DNA of 64,000 nt from Dyadobacter bucti (GCF_005869225.1 NZ_SWFP01000014.1:62001-126000), one strand, 5' to 3'. Positions 1-10,591 are shown, counted from the stretch's first letter. Numbers and translations: made by a program. Notes: generated by a model from the sequence alone, not told the origin.

Positions 1-911
1 TGTCCCGCGCAGTAGCTGTTGGGCGTAAAACGTTTGTCACCGTCTTCGCCCTTATCGTTTTTACCATTATATAAAAGCACGATGCCTTTGTCGGTAATGA
101 TCGCGGGCGGGCCGCACTCCGTGAGGTTACTGTCAAAAAACCCCTTTCGGGGAGAAATAAGGTTGACCAGGTCCTGATTTTTGTCCACGACAGGCTCCCA
201 GTTGATGAGATCCGTGGAAGTAGCAACGTTCACATGCGCCTCTCCGAAATAGAGCCAGTACTTTCCATTGATTTTTGCGATCACCTGCTTGTCATTTACG
301 AGTTTCGTCACGATCGAGCCCGATTTCGACCAAATCTCATTGAATTTTCCGCCATAAGCATTTTTAAACGCCGGGCCGTGCTTTTCCCATTTGAGCAAAT
401 CCCTCGATGTAGCGATGCCGAGCCGGGCCTTATCCTGGTTCCATTGGGTATAAATGATCACATACAAGCCGTCTTCTGTCACAGCCACACGCGGGTCTTC
501 GCATCCTCCCGGCCATTCCATCGCTTTCTGGCTGTCCTCCGCGGGATATAAAACAGGTTCTTTACGACGCTTGAACGTTATCCCGTCTGTACTTTCTGCA
601 TAGCCCAGCCGGGAAGTCCGCTTCCCGATGGCCCGGCCCGCTTTGTCCTCAGCCCGATAAAGCACCACGATCTTCCCATTTTTAATGGTAGCTGCGGGGT
701 TAAAAGTGTCATTCGATTCCCAGTCAACCTGCCTTTTGTTCATCGGGCAAAAAAACGTGCTGGTACTATCGGGCGAGATCACCGGATTGACATCAGCCGG
801 ACGCACGAAACCACCAAAAGTCCAGTCCGGAAGCTTGTTCACTGTTTGTCCATGAACAATATCCGCTGCCAGCAACACGGTTATGATAAAAACCTTTATA
901 AAATTTTTCAT
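1..911 (-). CDS. Exported GH130-family glycosidase/phosphorylase, 3' end missing
   Basis: The protein starts at 911 with a signal peptide (hydrophobic stretch followed by HGQ) and runs off the left window edge, so only about 303 residues are seen. GH130 hallmarks are present in order: an FNPAAT segment near residue 60, a YRAED strand, an SRLGYAESTDGITF segment, a GGCEDPRV motif (the family's EDPR) and a later NGKYWLYFGEAH strand. GH130 enzymes cleave beta-mannosides by phosphorolysis in the cytosol, or by hydrolysis in exported Bacteroidota members. The signal peptide favours the hydrolytic type, which is inference. It lies downstream of yceI on the same strand but behind a terminator, so it is probably transcribed separately. 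Confidence 0.8.
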   Translation of the reverse strand, partial: MKNFIKVFIITVLLAADIVHGQTVNKLPDWTFGGFVRPADVNPVISPDSTSTFFCPMNKRQVDWESNDTFNPAATIKNGKIVVLYRAEDKAGRAIGKRTSRLGYAESTDGITFKRRKEPVLYPAEDSQKAMEWPGGCEDPRVAVTEDGLYVIIYTQWNQDKARLGIATSRDLLKWEKHGPAFKNAYGGKFNEIWSKSGSIVTKLVNDKQVIAKINGKYWLYFGEAHVNVATSTDLINWEPVVDKNQDLVNLISPRKGFFDSNLTECGPPAIITDKGIVLLYNGKNDKGEDGDKRFTPNSYCAG

Positions 912-979
912 AGAAATTATTAAAGTTATCAAACAAGATCCCAAATATATACCTTTTAGCACGCCGCACGGCAGACAAT

Positions 980-1016
980 AAAAAACGGCCTGACCTTTCG
1001 ATCAAACCGTTTTTTT
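980..1016 (-). terminator. Rho-independent terminator after yceI
   Basis: Arms AAAAAACGG (980-988) and CCGTTTTTT (1007-1015) flank an inner stem with two G-U pairs. On the minus strand this is a GC-containing hairpin followed by a T-run, placed 3' of the YceI gene and before the GH130 start. Confidence 0.7.
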
Positions 1017-1060
1017 GGTACTGTGTATCCTGTTACCGCCAACTCAGGAACAGGCATTTT

Positions 1061-1678
1061 TTATTTATTGGCAACCAGGTTGACGTCCAGTGTAAAATCG
1101 TTGTCGATTGCCTTATCCCCCAGATTTTCGAAGAAGTTGGCCGACCGGAACTTGATGTCGTATTTGGTACGGTCGACAGTAACTTTTGCGTTGGCAGTAA
1201 CTTTTTTGCTGTCAGCTTTCACAGTAGCCGGGAATTTTACATCCTGCGTAATTCCTTTTATCGTCAGCTTTCCTGTAACATCGTATGCATTTCCACCTTT
1301 TGGTGTCACCGAACTGATCACCAGTTTCGCTTGTGGATGTTTCTCAACCGAGAAAAAATCATCGCTTTTAAGGTGTCCTGTCAGTTTCCCGTTCATCTCC
1401 TTATCAGTAACATCCGTTACTACCAGAGATTTTACATCTATTACAAAATTACCGCCTTTCAGCTTGTCATTGTCTACGATCAGCGAGCCGCTGGTCAGAG
1501 GCACCGTACCGGCATGTGTTCCTGTCACTTTTTTCGCGCCCCAAACGACTGTACTACTTTTGGTATCCACTGCTAATGTTTTATCAGCTGCCTTGGATTT
1601 ATCCGGACCATTGGCAATGGAGGCAGTGGTAATGAACAAACCAGCCAAAGCAAAAACAAACATTTTTTTCATAGTCAT
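1061..1678 (-). CDS. YceI-family periplasmic lipid-binding-like protein
   Basis: The 205-residue product has a signal peptide (MKKMFVFALAGLF..., cleaved near ANG) and a single YceI domain. The YceI fold is a lipocalin-like barrel that binds isoprenoid-type lipids in the periplasm. Typical features seen are an N-terminal VDTKSSTVVWGAKKV strand, a GGNFVIDVKSL strand, a GHLKSDDFFSVEKHPQAKL motif and an FRSANFFE segment near the C-terminus. Two in-frame starts lie 6 nt apart (1678 and 1672). The second gives the cleaner MKKMF signal sequence. The gene stands alone and is followed by a strong terminator. The native ligand cannot be told from sequence. Confidence 0.9.
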   Translation of the reverse strand: MTMKKMFVFALAGLFITTASIANGPDKSKAADKTLAVDTKSSTVVWGAKKVTGTHAGTVPLTSGSLIVDNDKLKGGNFVIDVKSLVVTDVTDKEMNGKLTGHLKSDDFFSVEKHPQAKLVISSVTPKGGNAYDVTGKLTIKGITQDVKFPATVKADSKKVTANAKVTVDRTKYDIKFRSANFFENLGDKAIDNDFTLDVNLVANK

Positions 1679-1786
1679 TCAATTGTTTAAGTATAGAAAT
1701 ATTTTTTTGTAAGATAAGAAGCTAGCTTAACATTCGTAAACCTGTTTTTAAATAATCTGCTGCGCAAACCTCAAATAAAAAGTTGC

Positions 1787-2338
1787 CTAACCGACGAGCT
1801 GCAGACTACCGAGGCGTTCCAGTATCTCTTTTCCCTCCGCCCAGTCTTCCAGACCGGACACTGCATTGATATGTCCTTTTTTCCCGATGTTCACAAACTC
1901 ACTTCCCCAGTTGGTAGCAAACATTTTTGAACGGCTGATAGTAGCATAAATATCATTGGTACTTGCCACTACTATGCTCTTAAACGAAAATTGCCTGACC
2001 GGTATTGGCGTAAAACCAATTACAAAATTGAGCCGTTTGGAAAGTTCAGCATCGGCCGGGGCCACCAAAAGCGCGCCTGCTATATTTGCGGACGTGTATT
2101 CATTGGCCCAATGAGCTACCGTGATACAGCCAAGGCTGTGTGCTACCAGGACAGTCGGCGCGGTTAACAAGCTGATACTTTCCTGCAACTTTTCCACCCA
2201 GTCATTTTTAACAGGCCAGTCCCAGTTTTCCTGCTCCACCCTCGTAAAGAGGTGCGGATACTGGTTTTCCCAGATGGTTTGCCAATGTTGCGGGCCCGAA
2301 CTTGCCAGTCCCGGAACTGTTAAAAAACGAACGCTCAT
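1787..2338 (-). CDS. RBBP9/YdeN-type serine hydrolase
   Basis: This is a small cytosolic alpha/beta hydrolase of 183 residues, the normal length for the RBBP9/YdeN family. It opens with an LTVPGLASSGPQHWQTIWE motif. The nucleophile Ser sits in VAHSLGC, the acid is probably the Asp of STNDIYA, and the base His lies in GHINAVSGLEDW, which is the diagnostic C-terminal motif. There is no signal peptide. The substrate is unknown for most bacterial members. It ends a minus-strand run whose upstream gene (FGE) stops only 4 nt before its start, so co-transcription with the FGE/sulfatase pair is likely, although no functional link is obvious. Confidence 0.88.
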   Translation of the reverse strand: MSVRFLTVPGLASSGPQHWQTIWENQYPHLFTRVEQENWDWPVKNDWVEKLQESISLLTAPTVLVAHSLGCITVAHWANEYTSANIAGALLVAPADAELSKRLNFVIGFTPIPVRQFSFKSIVVASTNDIYATISRSKMFATNWGSEFVNIGKKGHINAVSGLEDWAEGKEILERLGSLQLVG

Positions 2339-2342
2339 AATC

Positions 2343-3448
<1,106 letters not shown>

Positions 3449-3449
<1 letters not shown>

Positions 3450-5017
3450 TATTTTTTGGCGGCAGCCAATATTTTCAACGCCTCGTCATCCTTGTACTGT
3501 CCCATAAGGGTTTTAAGTTTGGCCTTCAGGTCTGCGGCAATTTTTTCTGTGCCCTGTTTTCCATAAATATTTGAAACTTCGGTTGGGTCTTTTTCAAGAT
3601 CAAACAATTCCCAGGCATCAACTCCTCCGTAAAAATAAGCAAGCTTATACCTGTCTGTCCGAATGCCGAAATGAGGGAAAACATGGTGCGGCTGCGGATA
3701 TTCGTAGTAGTGATAATACGCTTCTTTTCTCCACGGCGTCTTGGCAGTCTGGGGTGCCTTCAAGAGCGGCAAAAATGATTCCCCCTGAATATCGGCCGGA
3801 ATTTTGGCACCTGCAATATTCAGCACAGTCGGTGCCCAGTCTACATTCATCACAAGATCTTTAACAGTTTTACCCGGCGTGATAACGCCCGGATAACGGA
3901 TCACAAACGGTGTTTTCAATGATTCTTCATAAATAAAACGTTTATCGAACCAGCCATGCTCTCCCAGATAAAATCCCTGGTCCGAAGCATAAATCACCAC
4001 CGTATTTTTAGCTAGGCCCGACTGGTCCAGATAGTCCAGCAATTTGCCGATATTCCTGTCCAAAGAATTGGCCGTGGAATAATAATCTCTCAGATAACGC
4101 TGATACTTCCATTCAACCAGGGCCTTTCCCGTTAACTTCTTATCCTTTATTTCCTGCGTAACCTTATCATAATAAGCTTTGAAAACTTTTTTCTGCTCGG
4201 GGTTAAAGCGGTTGTAAGTCCAGTCTTTTTCATAATCCACATCTACTTTCAGGTCCTGCTTCATACGCATGGTTTTATCTATCGTCATATCCTGCTGCAA
4301 TGCTGCGGTCCTGCCGTTGTAGTCATCATAAAATGTAGAAGGCAACGGGAAATCAACATCATCGTATGCGCCCAGATCCTGCAAATCGGGCAGCCACTCA
4401 CGGTGAGTTGCTTTATGCCCTACTATGAGGAAAAACGGCTTCGAATTATCCCGCTTTTCCAGCCACTCTGTCGAAAACTTTGTGATCAGATCAGATACAT
4501 AGCCGGTATACCGGGTGGTATCATTGGGTTGTCCGATAAAATCCGGATTGTAGTAATTCCCCTGCCCGGGAAGTACATTCCAGTAGTCAAATCCTGCCGG
4601 GAGACTATTCAAATGCATTTTTCCTATCCAGGCAGTCTGGTAACCGCTTTTTCTCAGTTCTTCGGAAAGCAGCGTCTGATTGGTATTGAACCGGGTGTTA
4701 TCGTTTCTTTTGTAACCATTCAGATGACTGTATTTCCCGGTTAACAAAGTGGCCCGGCTCGGACCGCAGATCGAATTAGTGACCAGATTATTTGTGAGTA
4801 GGGCTCCTTCGCGTGCTATTCTGTCAATATTGGGTGTTTTGGCTATTTGATTCCCATAAGCCCCAATCGCCTGATAAGCATGATCATCGGAAAAAATAAA
4901 AATAATATTGGGTCTTTTTCCGGCTGACCCCGGCTGGGCAAATGTAGCAGATGAGGCAATCAGCGCGATAATAAAAGAAAAACACGAACTTCGGAACGGT
5001 CTGGCAAACGTGGTCAT
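3449..5017 (-). CDS. Exported Cys-type sulfatase (S1 family)
   Basis: The 522-residue protein has a signal peptide ending near FAQ. The alkaline-phosphatase-superfamily sulfatase domain starts with PNIIFIFSDDH (Asp44/Asp45 as metal ligands). The signature C-G-P-S-R places the residue converted to formylglycine at Cys84. It continues with GKYSHLNG and the metal motif SDQGFYLGEHGWFDKR. That last motif resembles N-acetylglucosamine-6-O-sulfatases (family S1_11-like), which is a memory-based comparison and not proven. The stop codon overlaps the start of the FGE gene, so enzyme and maturase are made together. The product should act in the periplasm or at the cell surface on sulfated glycans. Confidence 0.92.
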
Positions 5018-5167
5018 ACTAATACTCTATATAATTGGTAGACAAAATAAACTTATCCCTCAGTAATTAACAAGCTTAAGATGAGATTTACCGGCAATTT
5101 TACTATTTCTTTTTTCCAGTATAGTACACAAGCCATATTTCTTTTCACTGTTGCCATTTAAAAAATC

Positions 5168-5200
5168 AAAAGCCGAGCTTCCAAAAAGGAAACCCGGCTT
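5168..5200 (-). terminator. Terminator after the DUF4142 gene
   Basis: The inverted repeat AAGCCG...CGGCTT with an inner TTCC/GGAA pair around an A5 loop is followed on the minus strand by TTTTGATTTTTT. It lies just 3' of the DUF4142 gene. Confidence 0.6.
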
Positions 5201-5222
5201 CTGAAATGAAATAATTGTTACT

Positions 5223-5786
5223 TTATTTTATTGCGTCATGGATGGTCTGTGCCATTTCCAGATGGTGTTTTAATGCAGGAACTTTACCGGCTGCCCAGGC
5301 TTTAACCTCTGCGTCTTTCGCATCGCTGGCCGCTTCTTCAAATTCCTTAATATCCTCTTTGTGATCTTCTACCATAAAATCGATGTAAGCTTTATCAAAA
5401 TCGGCGCCTGTCTTTTTTGCAAGGTCATCGTATTTTTTTTGCTTGTCATCACTTAGTGCAGTTGGCAGCGTGATATTTTTTTGCTGGGCCAAAGCGATGA
5501 GCTCTTCATTTGCTTTGGCATGATCCGTACTCATCGTTTTTCCGAATTTTTTAACCTCTGCCGCCGCTGCATTGGTCTGTGCAAGTTCACCGAGTTTAAC
5601 CTCCATCATACCTCCGTCCGCGGCATCCACCGCAAATTCGGCATCATCTTCTATTTTAGTATCATCCAGTTTTGCGTCGTTTTGTTCTTCCGCCACTTCC
5701 GTACTATCCTCTGTCTTATTGCTATTACAGGCTGCAAATGAGAGCATAGCAGCCAATGCAAGCGAGCTTAATGTTATCTTTTTCAT
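5223..5786 (-). CDS. DUF4142 lipoprotein
   Basis: The 187-residue protein has a lipoprotein signal (LSFAAC, Cys20), then an acidic low-complexity linker to about residue 50, then a DUF4142 domain. That domain is a ferritin-like helical bundle with an FGKTMSTDHAKANEEL segment and a C-terminal HHLEMAQTIHDAIK helix. The usual pair of DH(A/K) motifs is present (STDHAKAN and VEDHKED). The function of DUF4142 proteins is unknown. They are common in Bacteroidota and Proteobacteria, often in several copies and stress-associated. The gene stands alone, is divergent from the phytochrome operon, and ends at a terminator. Confidence 0.88.
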   Translation of the reverse strand: MKKITLSSLALAAMLSFAACNSNKTEDSTEVAEEQNDAKLDDTKIEDDAEFAVDAADGGMMEVKLGELAQTNAAAAEVKKFGKTMSTDHAKANEELIALAQQKNITLPTALSDDKQKKYDDLAKKTGADFDKAYIDFMVEDHKEDIKEFEEAASDAKDAEVKAWAAGKVPALKHHLEMAQTIHDAIK

Positions 5787-5901
5787 AATTATTTACACTT
5801 TTTGTAGTTATTTGATATTTATAATTTAAAAAAGCGTGCCAAGCAACAATTGAGCATCCATCAGAAGCGCTATCGAAATTTCGCTTTAAACAAACTTGTA
5901 T

Positions 5902-5909
5902 TATTTTTG
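5902..5909 (+). promoter_or_regulatory. Candidate -7 box for the phytochrome operon
   Basis: TATTTTTG matches the Bacteroidota TAnnTTTG element exactly and lies about 93 nt upstream of the response-regulator start. No clear -33 TTG was found at the expected spacing, so support is moderate. Confidence 0.35.
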
Positions 5910-6001
5910 TTGCGCCTGAATTTCCGCTGCCATGCCATACTGCACCGGGCATTTGTGCACAGGAACATAATCATATAACCCGGTCTCTCTCTTCATTTTA
6001 C

Positions 6002-6454
6002 ATGAACCTAGCTAAACAATATTGCATCCTTCTGGCAGATGATGACGATGATGACACTTTTTTGTTCCGCGAGGCTCTGGAACAGATTCCCGTCCAAGCG
6101 GAACTGATCGTGGCGGAAAACGGGATGAAATTGATGGATATTCTAAATGGGACAGACGTAAAGCCTGACCTCATATTTCTGGATATGAACATGCCCGTGA
6201 AGAACGGGCTGGAGTGCCTGGAAGAAATCCGGGAATCCGACGAACTGCTGCATGTACCGGTTGTGATACTTTCCACATCTGTTGCAGACTATCCCATTGA
6301 ATCGGCCTTTAGCGCCGGTGCAAACCTGTACATTCAAAAGCCGACGAGCTTCTCAGCTTTGGTAGATACATTGAAAAAGTGCATCCTTGAACAATCAGCT
6401 GCTGAGCGCTCGGTCAATCTGGAGCAATTTTTGATCAAAAACACAAATAATTAA
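6002..6454 (+). CDS. Single-domain response regulator (Rcp1-like)
   Basis: The 150-residue protein is a receiver domain with no output domain. An acidic cluster sits at residues 13-18, the phospho-acceptor is Asp61 (FLDMNMP), Ser91/Thr92 lie at the end of beta-4, and Lys113 is in the QKP motif. The slightly long alpha-4/C-terminal part resembles the regulators encoded beside bacteriophytochromes (Rcp1/BphR type). It is the first gene of an operon with heme oxygenase (17 nt gap) and phytochrome. The phytochrome kinase at 7091 has no receiver of its own, so this protein is its probable phosphate acceptor. The downstream output is not visible here. Confidence 0.88.
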   Translation: MNLAKQYCILLADDDDDDTFLFREALEQIPVQAELIVAENGMKLMDILNGTDVKPDLIFLDMNMPVKNGLECLEEIRESDELLHVPVVILSTSVADYPIESAFSAGANLYIQKPTSFSALVDTLKKCILEQSAAERSVNLEQFLIKNTNN

Positions 6455-6471
6455 GTTTTGCCCTGTGCTTC

Positions 6472-7083
6472 ATGAATGAATTGACTGTATCTGAAAATGA
6501 CAAGCTTCAATTTTTGGCTGATTTAAGACAAAGTACGGCTGCTAGCCACCAAAAATTGGAAGATAGCGAACTTTCAAAAGCGATCCTCCTGCCAGATGTT
6601 ACCTTAGCTGCCTATCAGACTTATCTGGTTAAAATGTATGGTGTAACCAAAGCCGCTGAAGACAGCATATTTCCTGTTATAGAGGGAGTTGTGCCTGATT
6701 TAGATCAAAGATATAAGTCTCTCCACGTCCTTGAAGATCTTGCCAAAACGGGCTACCCCGAAGAAAAACTCTCGTCCATCCCTGTTTTTGATTACCCTTT
6801 TTCTTCAGTTTCCGAAGCTTTGGGTTTTATGTATGTAACAGAAGGATCTACGCTCGGAGGGAGGGTGTTGTTCAAACATATACATCAGACTTTAGGGCTC
6901 ACCGCAGAAAACGGGGCAAGCTATTTCTGGGGATACGGACCTCAGACAGGAATACTGTGGAAATCTTTCATCGCCGCACTTACCCGATTTGCAGTTGAAA
7001 AAGATGAGAGCGAAAAAATTATTGAGAGTGCAGTTCAAACATTTGCCAACATTGATAACTGGCTGAACGAAGCGGCTTATTGA
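6472..7083 (+). CDS. bphO: Biliverdin-producing heme oxygenase (BphO)
   Basis: The 203-residue all-helical protein matches bacterial heme oxygenases. The proximal haem ligand is probably His26 in the segment ASHQKLED, and the distal-helix glycine motif is EGSTLGGRVLFKH. Further typical features are FGYGPQTG-like spacing (FWGYGPQTG) and a C-terminal helix with FANIDNWL. It degrades haem with oxygen to biliverdin, CO and iron. Biliverdin is the chromophore of bacteriophytochromes, and the phytochrome gene starts only 7 nt downstream, which strongly supports this role over general iron scavenging. Cytosolic; no signal peptide. Confidence 0.93.
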   Translation: MNELTVSENDKLQFLADLRQSTAASHQKLEDSELSKAILLPDVTLAAYQTYLVKMYGVTKAAEDSIFPVIEGVVPDLDQRYKSLHVLEDLAKTGYPEEKLSSIPVFDYPFSSVSEALGFMYVTEGSTLGGRVLFKHIHQTLGLTAENGASYFWGYGPQTGILWKSFIAALTRFAVEKDESEKIIESAVQTFANIDNWLNEAAY

Positions 7084-7090
7084 TCACACA

Positions 7091-9379
7091 ATGAACATCA
7101 AAAATATTGTAAACCGGGATATCGTCAATCTGACAAATTGCGAACACGAGCCTATACACATCCCGGGCAGCATCCAGCCGCACGGGTTTCTGCTGGGTTT
7201 GGATAATGATAGTCTGCTGATCGAGTTTTGCAGTGCGAATAGTGCTGCGTTTATAAAACTCGCCCCCGAAGCGCTTCTAGGCAAACACCTCACAGCATTT
7301 TTATCTGAGGAAGCATTCGGCGCTTTCAGGTCTTATATCAAGACAGACACCTTTGACTCGTCCAGGCCTTTTGTTTTTACTCTTGACGACATATCCTTCA
7401 ACACGACTATACACCCGAGCGGCAACCATCTGATACTCGAAATCGAACCCTTTCCCGACGGAACGCTCAACTTGCCCAACCTTTACAACCAGACCCGGAA
7501 GTTTGTTTCTTATATGGAGAAAACAACCTACTTGGGTGAGCTGTGCCAGAATATAGCCGATGAGACGCGCCAGATAACAGGTTATGACCGGGTTATGATC
7601 TATAAATTTGACCCCGAGTATAATGGCGAGGTGATCGCAGAAAGCAGGCGACAAGATCTTGATTCTTTTTCAGGGCAGAAATACCCGCATACCGACATTC
7701 CGGCACAGGCACGCGAACTATATATAAAGAATCCGCTGCGGATGATTGCCGACATCAATTACGAGCCGGTACCTCTGCTGACACTGGATAATACAGGAGA
7801 AAAAAGTAACAAGTCGCTGGATCTGAGCCTCTCGATCCTGAGAAGTGTTTCTCCGATCCATGTGGAATACCTGAAAAACATGGGCGTGGGCGCAACGCTG
7901 ACCATATCCTTGCTGCAGAATCAAAAGCTCTGGGGATTGATAGCCTGCCATCATTACTCGCCGAAAATCCTCCCGCATTATACCAGGCTTTCCGCGCTGC
8001 TGCACGGGCATTTTCTTACCTCTCAGATTGCGGTAAGGGAAACAGCCGAAGAGTTTGAGGTGAGCCAGGGGGTCGAAAAATCACTGAGCGAATCGCTGGA
8101 ACTCCTGCACCAACATGAGGATTTTATCGAAGCGTGTCACCAGTCACCGGCTTTGCTGACACTTGCCAATGCATCCGGTTCGGTTATTTTTTATAATAAC
8201 AAATTATATAAAAACGGAGAAGTTCCGGCAGACGACGAGCTCATTCCGCTGTTCAGCTTCCTGGCTGCCAACTATTCAACGAGCGGACTGGTCACCAATG
8301 AATTGACTAAGACTTACACCGAGCATGCCAATTTATCAAAGTTCGCTGCCGGGATCATATACCATTCACTGGCGCCGGGCACACCGGATGGGATCGTCTG
8401 GCTGCGAAAAGAAAGAATTGAAACCATAAACTGGGCTGGTAATCCTAAAAAAGCGGTCATTGAAAACGCAGAGGGCCTGAGGCTTTCACCCCGCAAATCT
8501 TTCGAGCTTTGGATGGAAGTGGTAAAATACAAAAGTGTATCCTGGCGAAAAACCGAGATCAGCGCTGCCGGCACTTTCACCTACTCTTTACAAAAGCACA
8601 TTAATTTCCGCGTTATACTGGACCAGGAAAATAGAAACAGGATCCTGAATGACGAATTGCGTACCGCTAACAAGGAACTTGCCAATCTCAACTGGATCAG
8701 CACCCACGATCTGAAAGAACCTCTGCGCAAGATTCAGATTTTCGCATCAAAAGTACTCGACCGCGAAGACCCTGACCTCTCGGCGATGGTTAAGGATTCG
8801 GTGGAAAGAATGCGCTTTGCGGCTGAAAAAATGCAGATGCTCATCGAAGACATCCTTACGTATTCCAAAACCGGAAATATGGAAAAAGTCTTTAAAACCA
8901 TGGACCTGAATATTATTCTCTCCAATGTACTCGAAGAGCTCAGCATCAACATTGAAGAAAAGCAGGCCATCGTGAACAGAGTTCCCTTGCCGGAACTGAA
9001 TGTAATTCCTTTCCAGGTACATCAGTTGTTTGTCAATCTTCTGACCAATGCCATAAAATTTACCCGTGAGGGCATTACTCCGGTGATTGATATCAGATCT
9101 ACGATTGCCGACAGCGAAGACACGCCTGGAATAATGCTGCCCCGCGACCGCAAGTATCATCAAATCTCCTTTGCTGATAATGGGATCGGTTTTGAAAAAG
9201 AATATCAAAACCGGATTTTCGGTGTGTTCCAAAGGCTTCATCCTTCCCACAAATATCCGGGAACAGGCATAGGTCTGGCGATTTGTAAAAAAATTATGGA
9301 TAACCACCGCGGTTTTATTACCGCTGACGCGGAACCTGGTCAAGGCGCAACCTTTACCCTATTCTTCCCTGCCGGGTAA
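7091..9379 (+). CDS. bphP: Bacteriophytochrome sensor histidine kinase
   Basis: The 762-residue protein has the canonical order: a short N-terminus with the biliverdin-attachment Cys17, a PAS domain (IPGSIQPHGFLL), GAF (about 140-310) with Asp202 in the DIP motif, PHY (about 320-500) with the tongue motif PRKSF (467-471), then HisKA with phospho-acceptor His539 (STHDLKEPLRK) and a HATPase domain with N, G1 (DNGIGF) and G2 (GTGIGLAI) boxes. The usual PASDIP is PHTDIP here, keeping the Asp. It senses red/far-red light through biliverdin and autophosphorylates. It is the last gene of the regulator-heme oxygenase-phytochrome operon. No photosynthesis gene is present in the window. Confidence 0.95.
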   Translation: MNIKNIVNRDIVNLTNCEHEPIHIPGSIQPHGFLLGLDNDSLLIEFCSANSAAFIKLAPEALLGKHLTAFLSEEAFGAFRSYIKTDTFDSSRPFVFTLDDISFNTTIHPSGNHLILEIEPFPDGTLNLPNLYNQTRKFVSYMEKTTYLGELCQNIADETRQITGYDRVMIYKFDPEYNGEVIAESRRQDLDSFSGQKYPHTDIPAQARELYIKNPLRMIADINYEPVPLLTLDNTGEKSNKSLDLSLSILRSVSPIHVEYLKNMGVGATLTISLLQNQKLWGLIACHHYSPKILPHYTRLSALLHGHFLTSQIAVRETAEEFEVSQGVEKSLSESLELLHQHEDFIEACHQSPALLTLANASGSVIFYNNKLYKNGEVPADDELIPLFSFLAANYSTSGLVTNELTKTYTEHANLSKFAAGIIYHSLAPGTPDGIVWLRKERIETINWAGNPKKAVIENAEGLRLSPRKSFELWMEVVKYKSVSWRKTEISAAGTFTYSLQKHINFRVILDQENRNRILNDELRTANKELANLNWISTHDLKEPLRKIQIFASKVLDREDPDLSAMVKDSVERMRFAAEKMQMLIEDILTYSKTGNMEKVFKTMDLNIILSNVLEELSINIEEKQAIVNRVPLPELNVIPFQVHQLFVNLLTNAIKFTREGITPVIDIRSTIADSEDTPGIMLPRDRKYHQISFADNGIGFEKEYQNRIFGVFQRLHPSHKYPGTGIGLAICKKIMDNHRGFITADAEPGQGATFTLFFPAG

Positions 9380-9490
9380 TCAACCTAATCAAAAATTGAG
9401 TAGATTCTTCCCCCAATAAATTCATCGCACTGATGTTTTGTGCTGGTATTAATTTAATATCGTGACGTTACAACTTTAATATTTTGTAAC

Positions 9491-10591
9491 ATGTCAACAG
9501 CCGCAGCAGTTGGAACATTAACAGACGTCCCCCTGGTCAGTGCAAAGGAAATCAGGAAGTTAAAAAAGGACCCGGCCTCTACCGCCGCAGCCGCAGGCTT
9601 GAACTACGTCCAGTCTACAAACGCACCCGGATATTTTCGAAAAGGCAAATCACCCCGGTTTTATTATGTGGATAAAAAAGGGGCACGCTGCACCGATAAG
9701 ACGGTTATCCAGCGAATAAAATCTTTGGTACTGCCTCCTGCCTGGAAAGGCGTATGGATCAGCAAAGATAAAAACGCCCATTTACAGGCCACTGGCATTG
9801 ATGAAGCCGGCAGGAAACAATACCGTTATCATCCGCACTGGAACCTGATCCGCAACCAGACCAAATATTACCGTCTCCTGACCTTTTCCGAAGCACTTCC
9901 CCGGTTACGTGAACAGGTGGTCCATGACCTTAAAAGAAAGGATTTTGCGCTCGAAAAATCCATTGCGCTGGTCATTAAACTGATGGACAAAACTTGTATG
10001 CGTGTAGGCAATCAGCGATACAAGATCAAACACGGATCTTCCGGGATCACCACCATGGACGCGCGCTGTTGTACCGTCACGGGCAGCAAGATCCGGTTTA
10101 TGTTTACGGGAAAAAAGGGGATCAAACAGGACATTACATTGCGTGATATCCAGCTTGCTCGTCTGGTGAAACAATATAAAGAGATGCCGGGCCGTCGGCT
10201 TTTCAAATACACCACAGAAAGTGGAAGCAAGTGTGCACTGAATGCGACCCAGGTCAATAATTACATTCGGGAACATACCGGCTCCAATTTTTCAGCAAAA
10301 GATTTTCGCACGTGGATGGGCACGGTAACTGCTTTTGAATATCTGAGCTCGCAGGAAAAATACGAAACGCAGCGCCAGTTCACACGGGTCGTGAATACCT
10401 GCCTGGACGTTGTAGCAGCACACCTTGGGAATACCCGCGCAGTATGTAAAAAATATTATGTACACCCGGCTGTTTTTCTTGCGTACGAAAATAACAAGAT
10501 CCAGCGCATCCTCAACAAAGAGACCGAAGAACTCAAGGACTTCTCAGCCAGTGAGCAACATGTGAAGGCCTTGCTCGCAAATCCTGCTTAA
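9491..10591 (+). CDS. DNA topoisomerase IB (poxvirus-like)
   Basis: The 366-residue protein matches the compact bacterial/poxviral type IB topoisomerases. An N-terminal domain with YVDKKGARCTD leads into the conserved YRYHPHWNLIRNQTKY motif. The catalytic domain follows: CMRVGNQRY (first catalytic Arg), an FTGKKGIKQ Lys loop, an FRTWMGT segment, and the nucleophile Tyr323 in KKYYVHPAV. The enzyme relaxes supercoils through a 3'-phosphotyrosine intermediate. The gene appears single, with 111 nt to the phytochrome gene upstream. Such enzymes are scattered among bacteria, and in Bacteroidota often sit near stress-related genes. The function of this copy is inferred from the family. Confidence 0.92.
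   Translation: MSTAAAVGTLTDVPLVSAKEIRKLKKDPASTAAAAGLNYVQSTNAPGYFRKGKSPRFYYVDKKGARCTDKTVIQRIKSLVLPPAWKGVWISKDKNAHLQATGIDEAGRKQYRYHPHWNLIRNQTKYYRLLTFSEALPRLREQVVHDLKRKDFALEKSIALVIKLMDKTCMRVGNQRYKIKHGSSGITTMDARCCTVTGSKIRFMFTGKKGIKQDITLRDIQLARLVKQYKEMPGRRLFKYTTESGSKCALNATQVNNYIREHTGSNFSAKDFRTWMGTVTAFEYLSSQEKYETQRQFTRVVNTCLDVVAAHLGNTRAVCKKYYVHPAVFLAYENNKIQRILNKETEELKDFSASEQHVKALLANPA

Noticed and set aside
5725..5952. Minus-strand frame of 75 codons upstream of the DUF4142 gene
   Set aside because: It overlaps the DUF4142 start in another frame, has no family features, and lies in the divergent promoter region.
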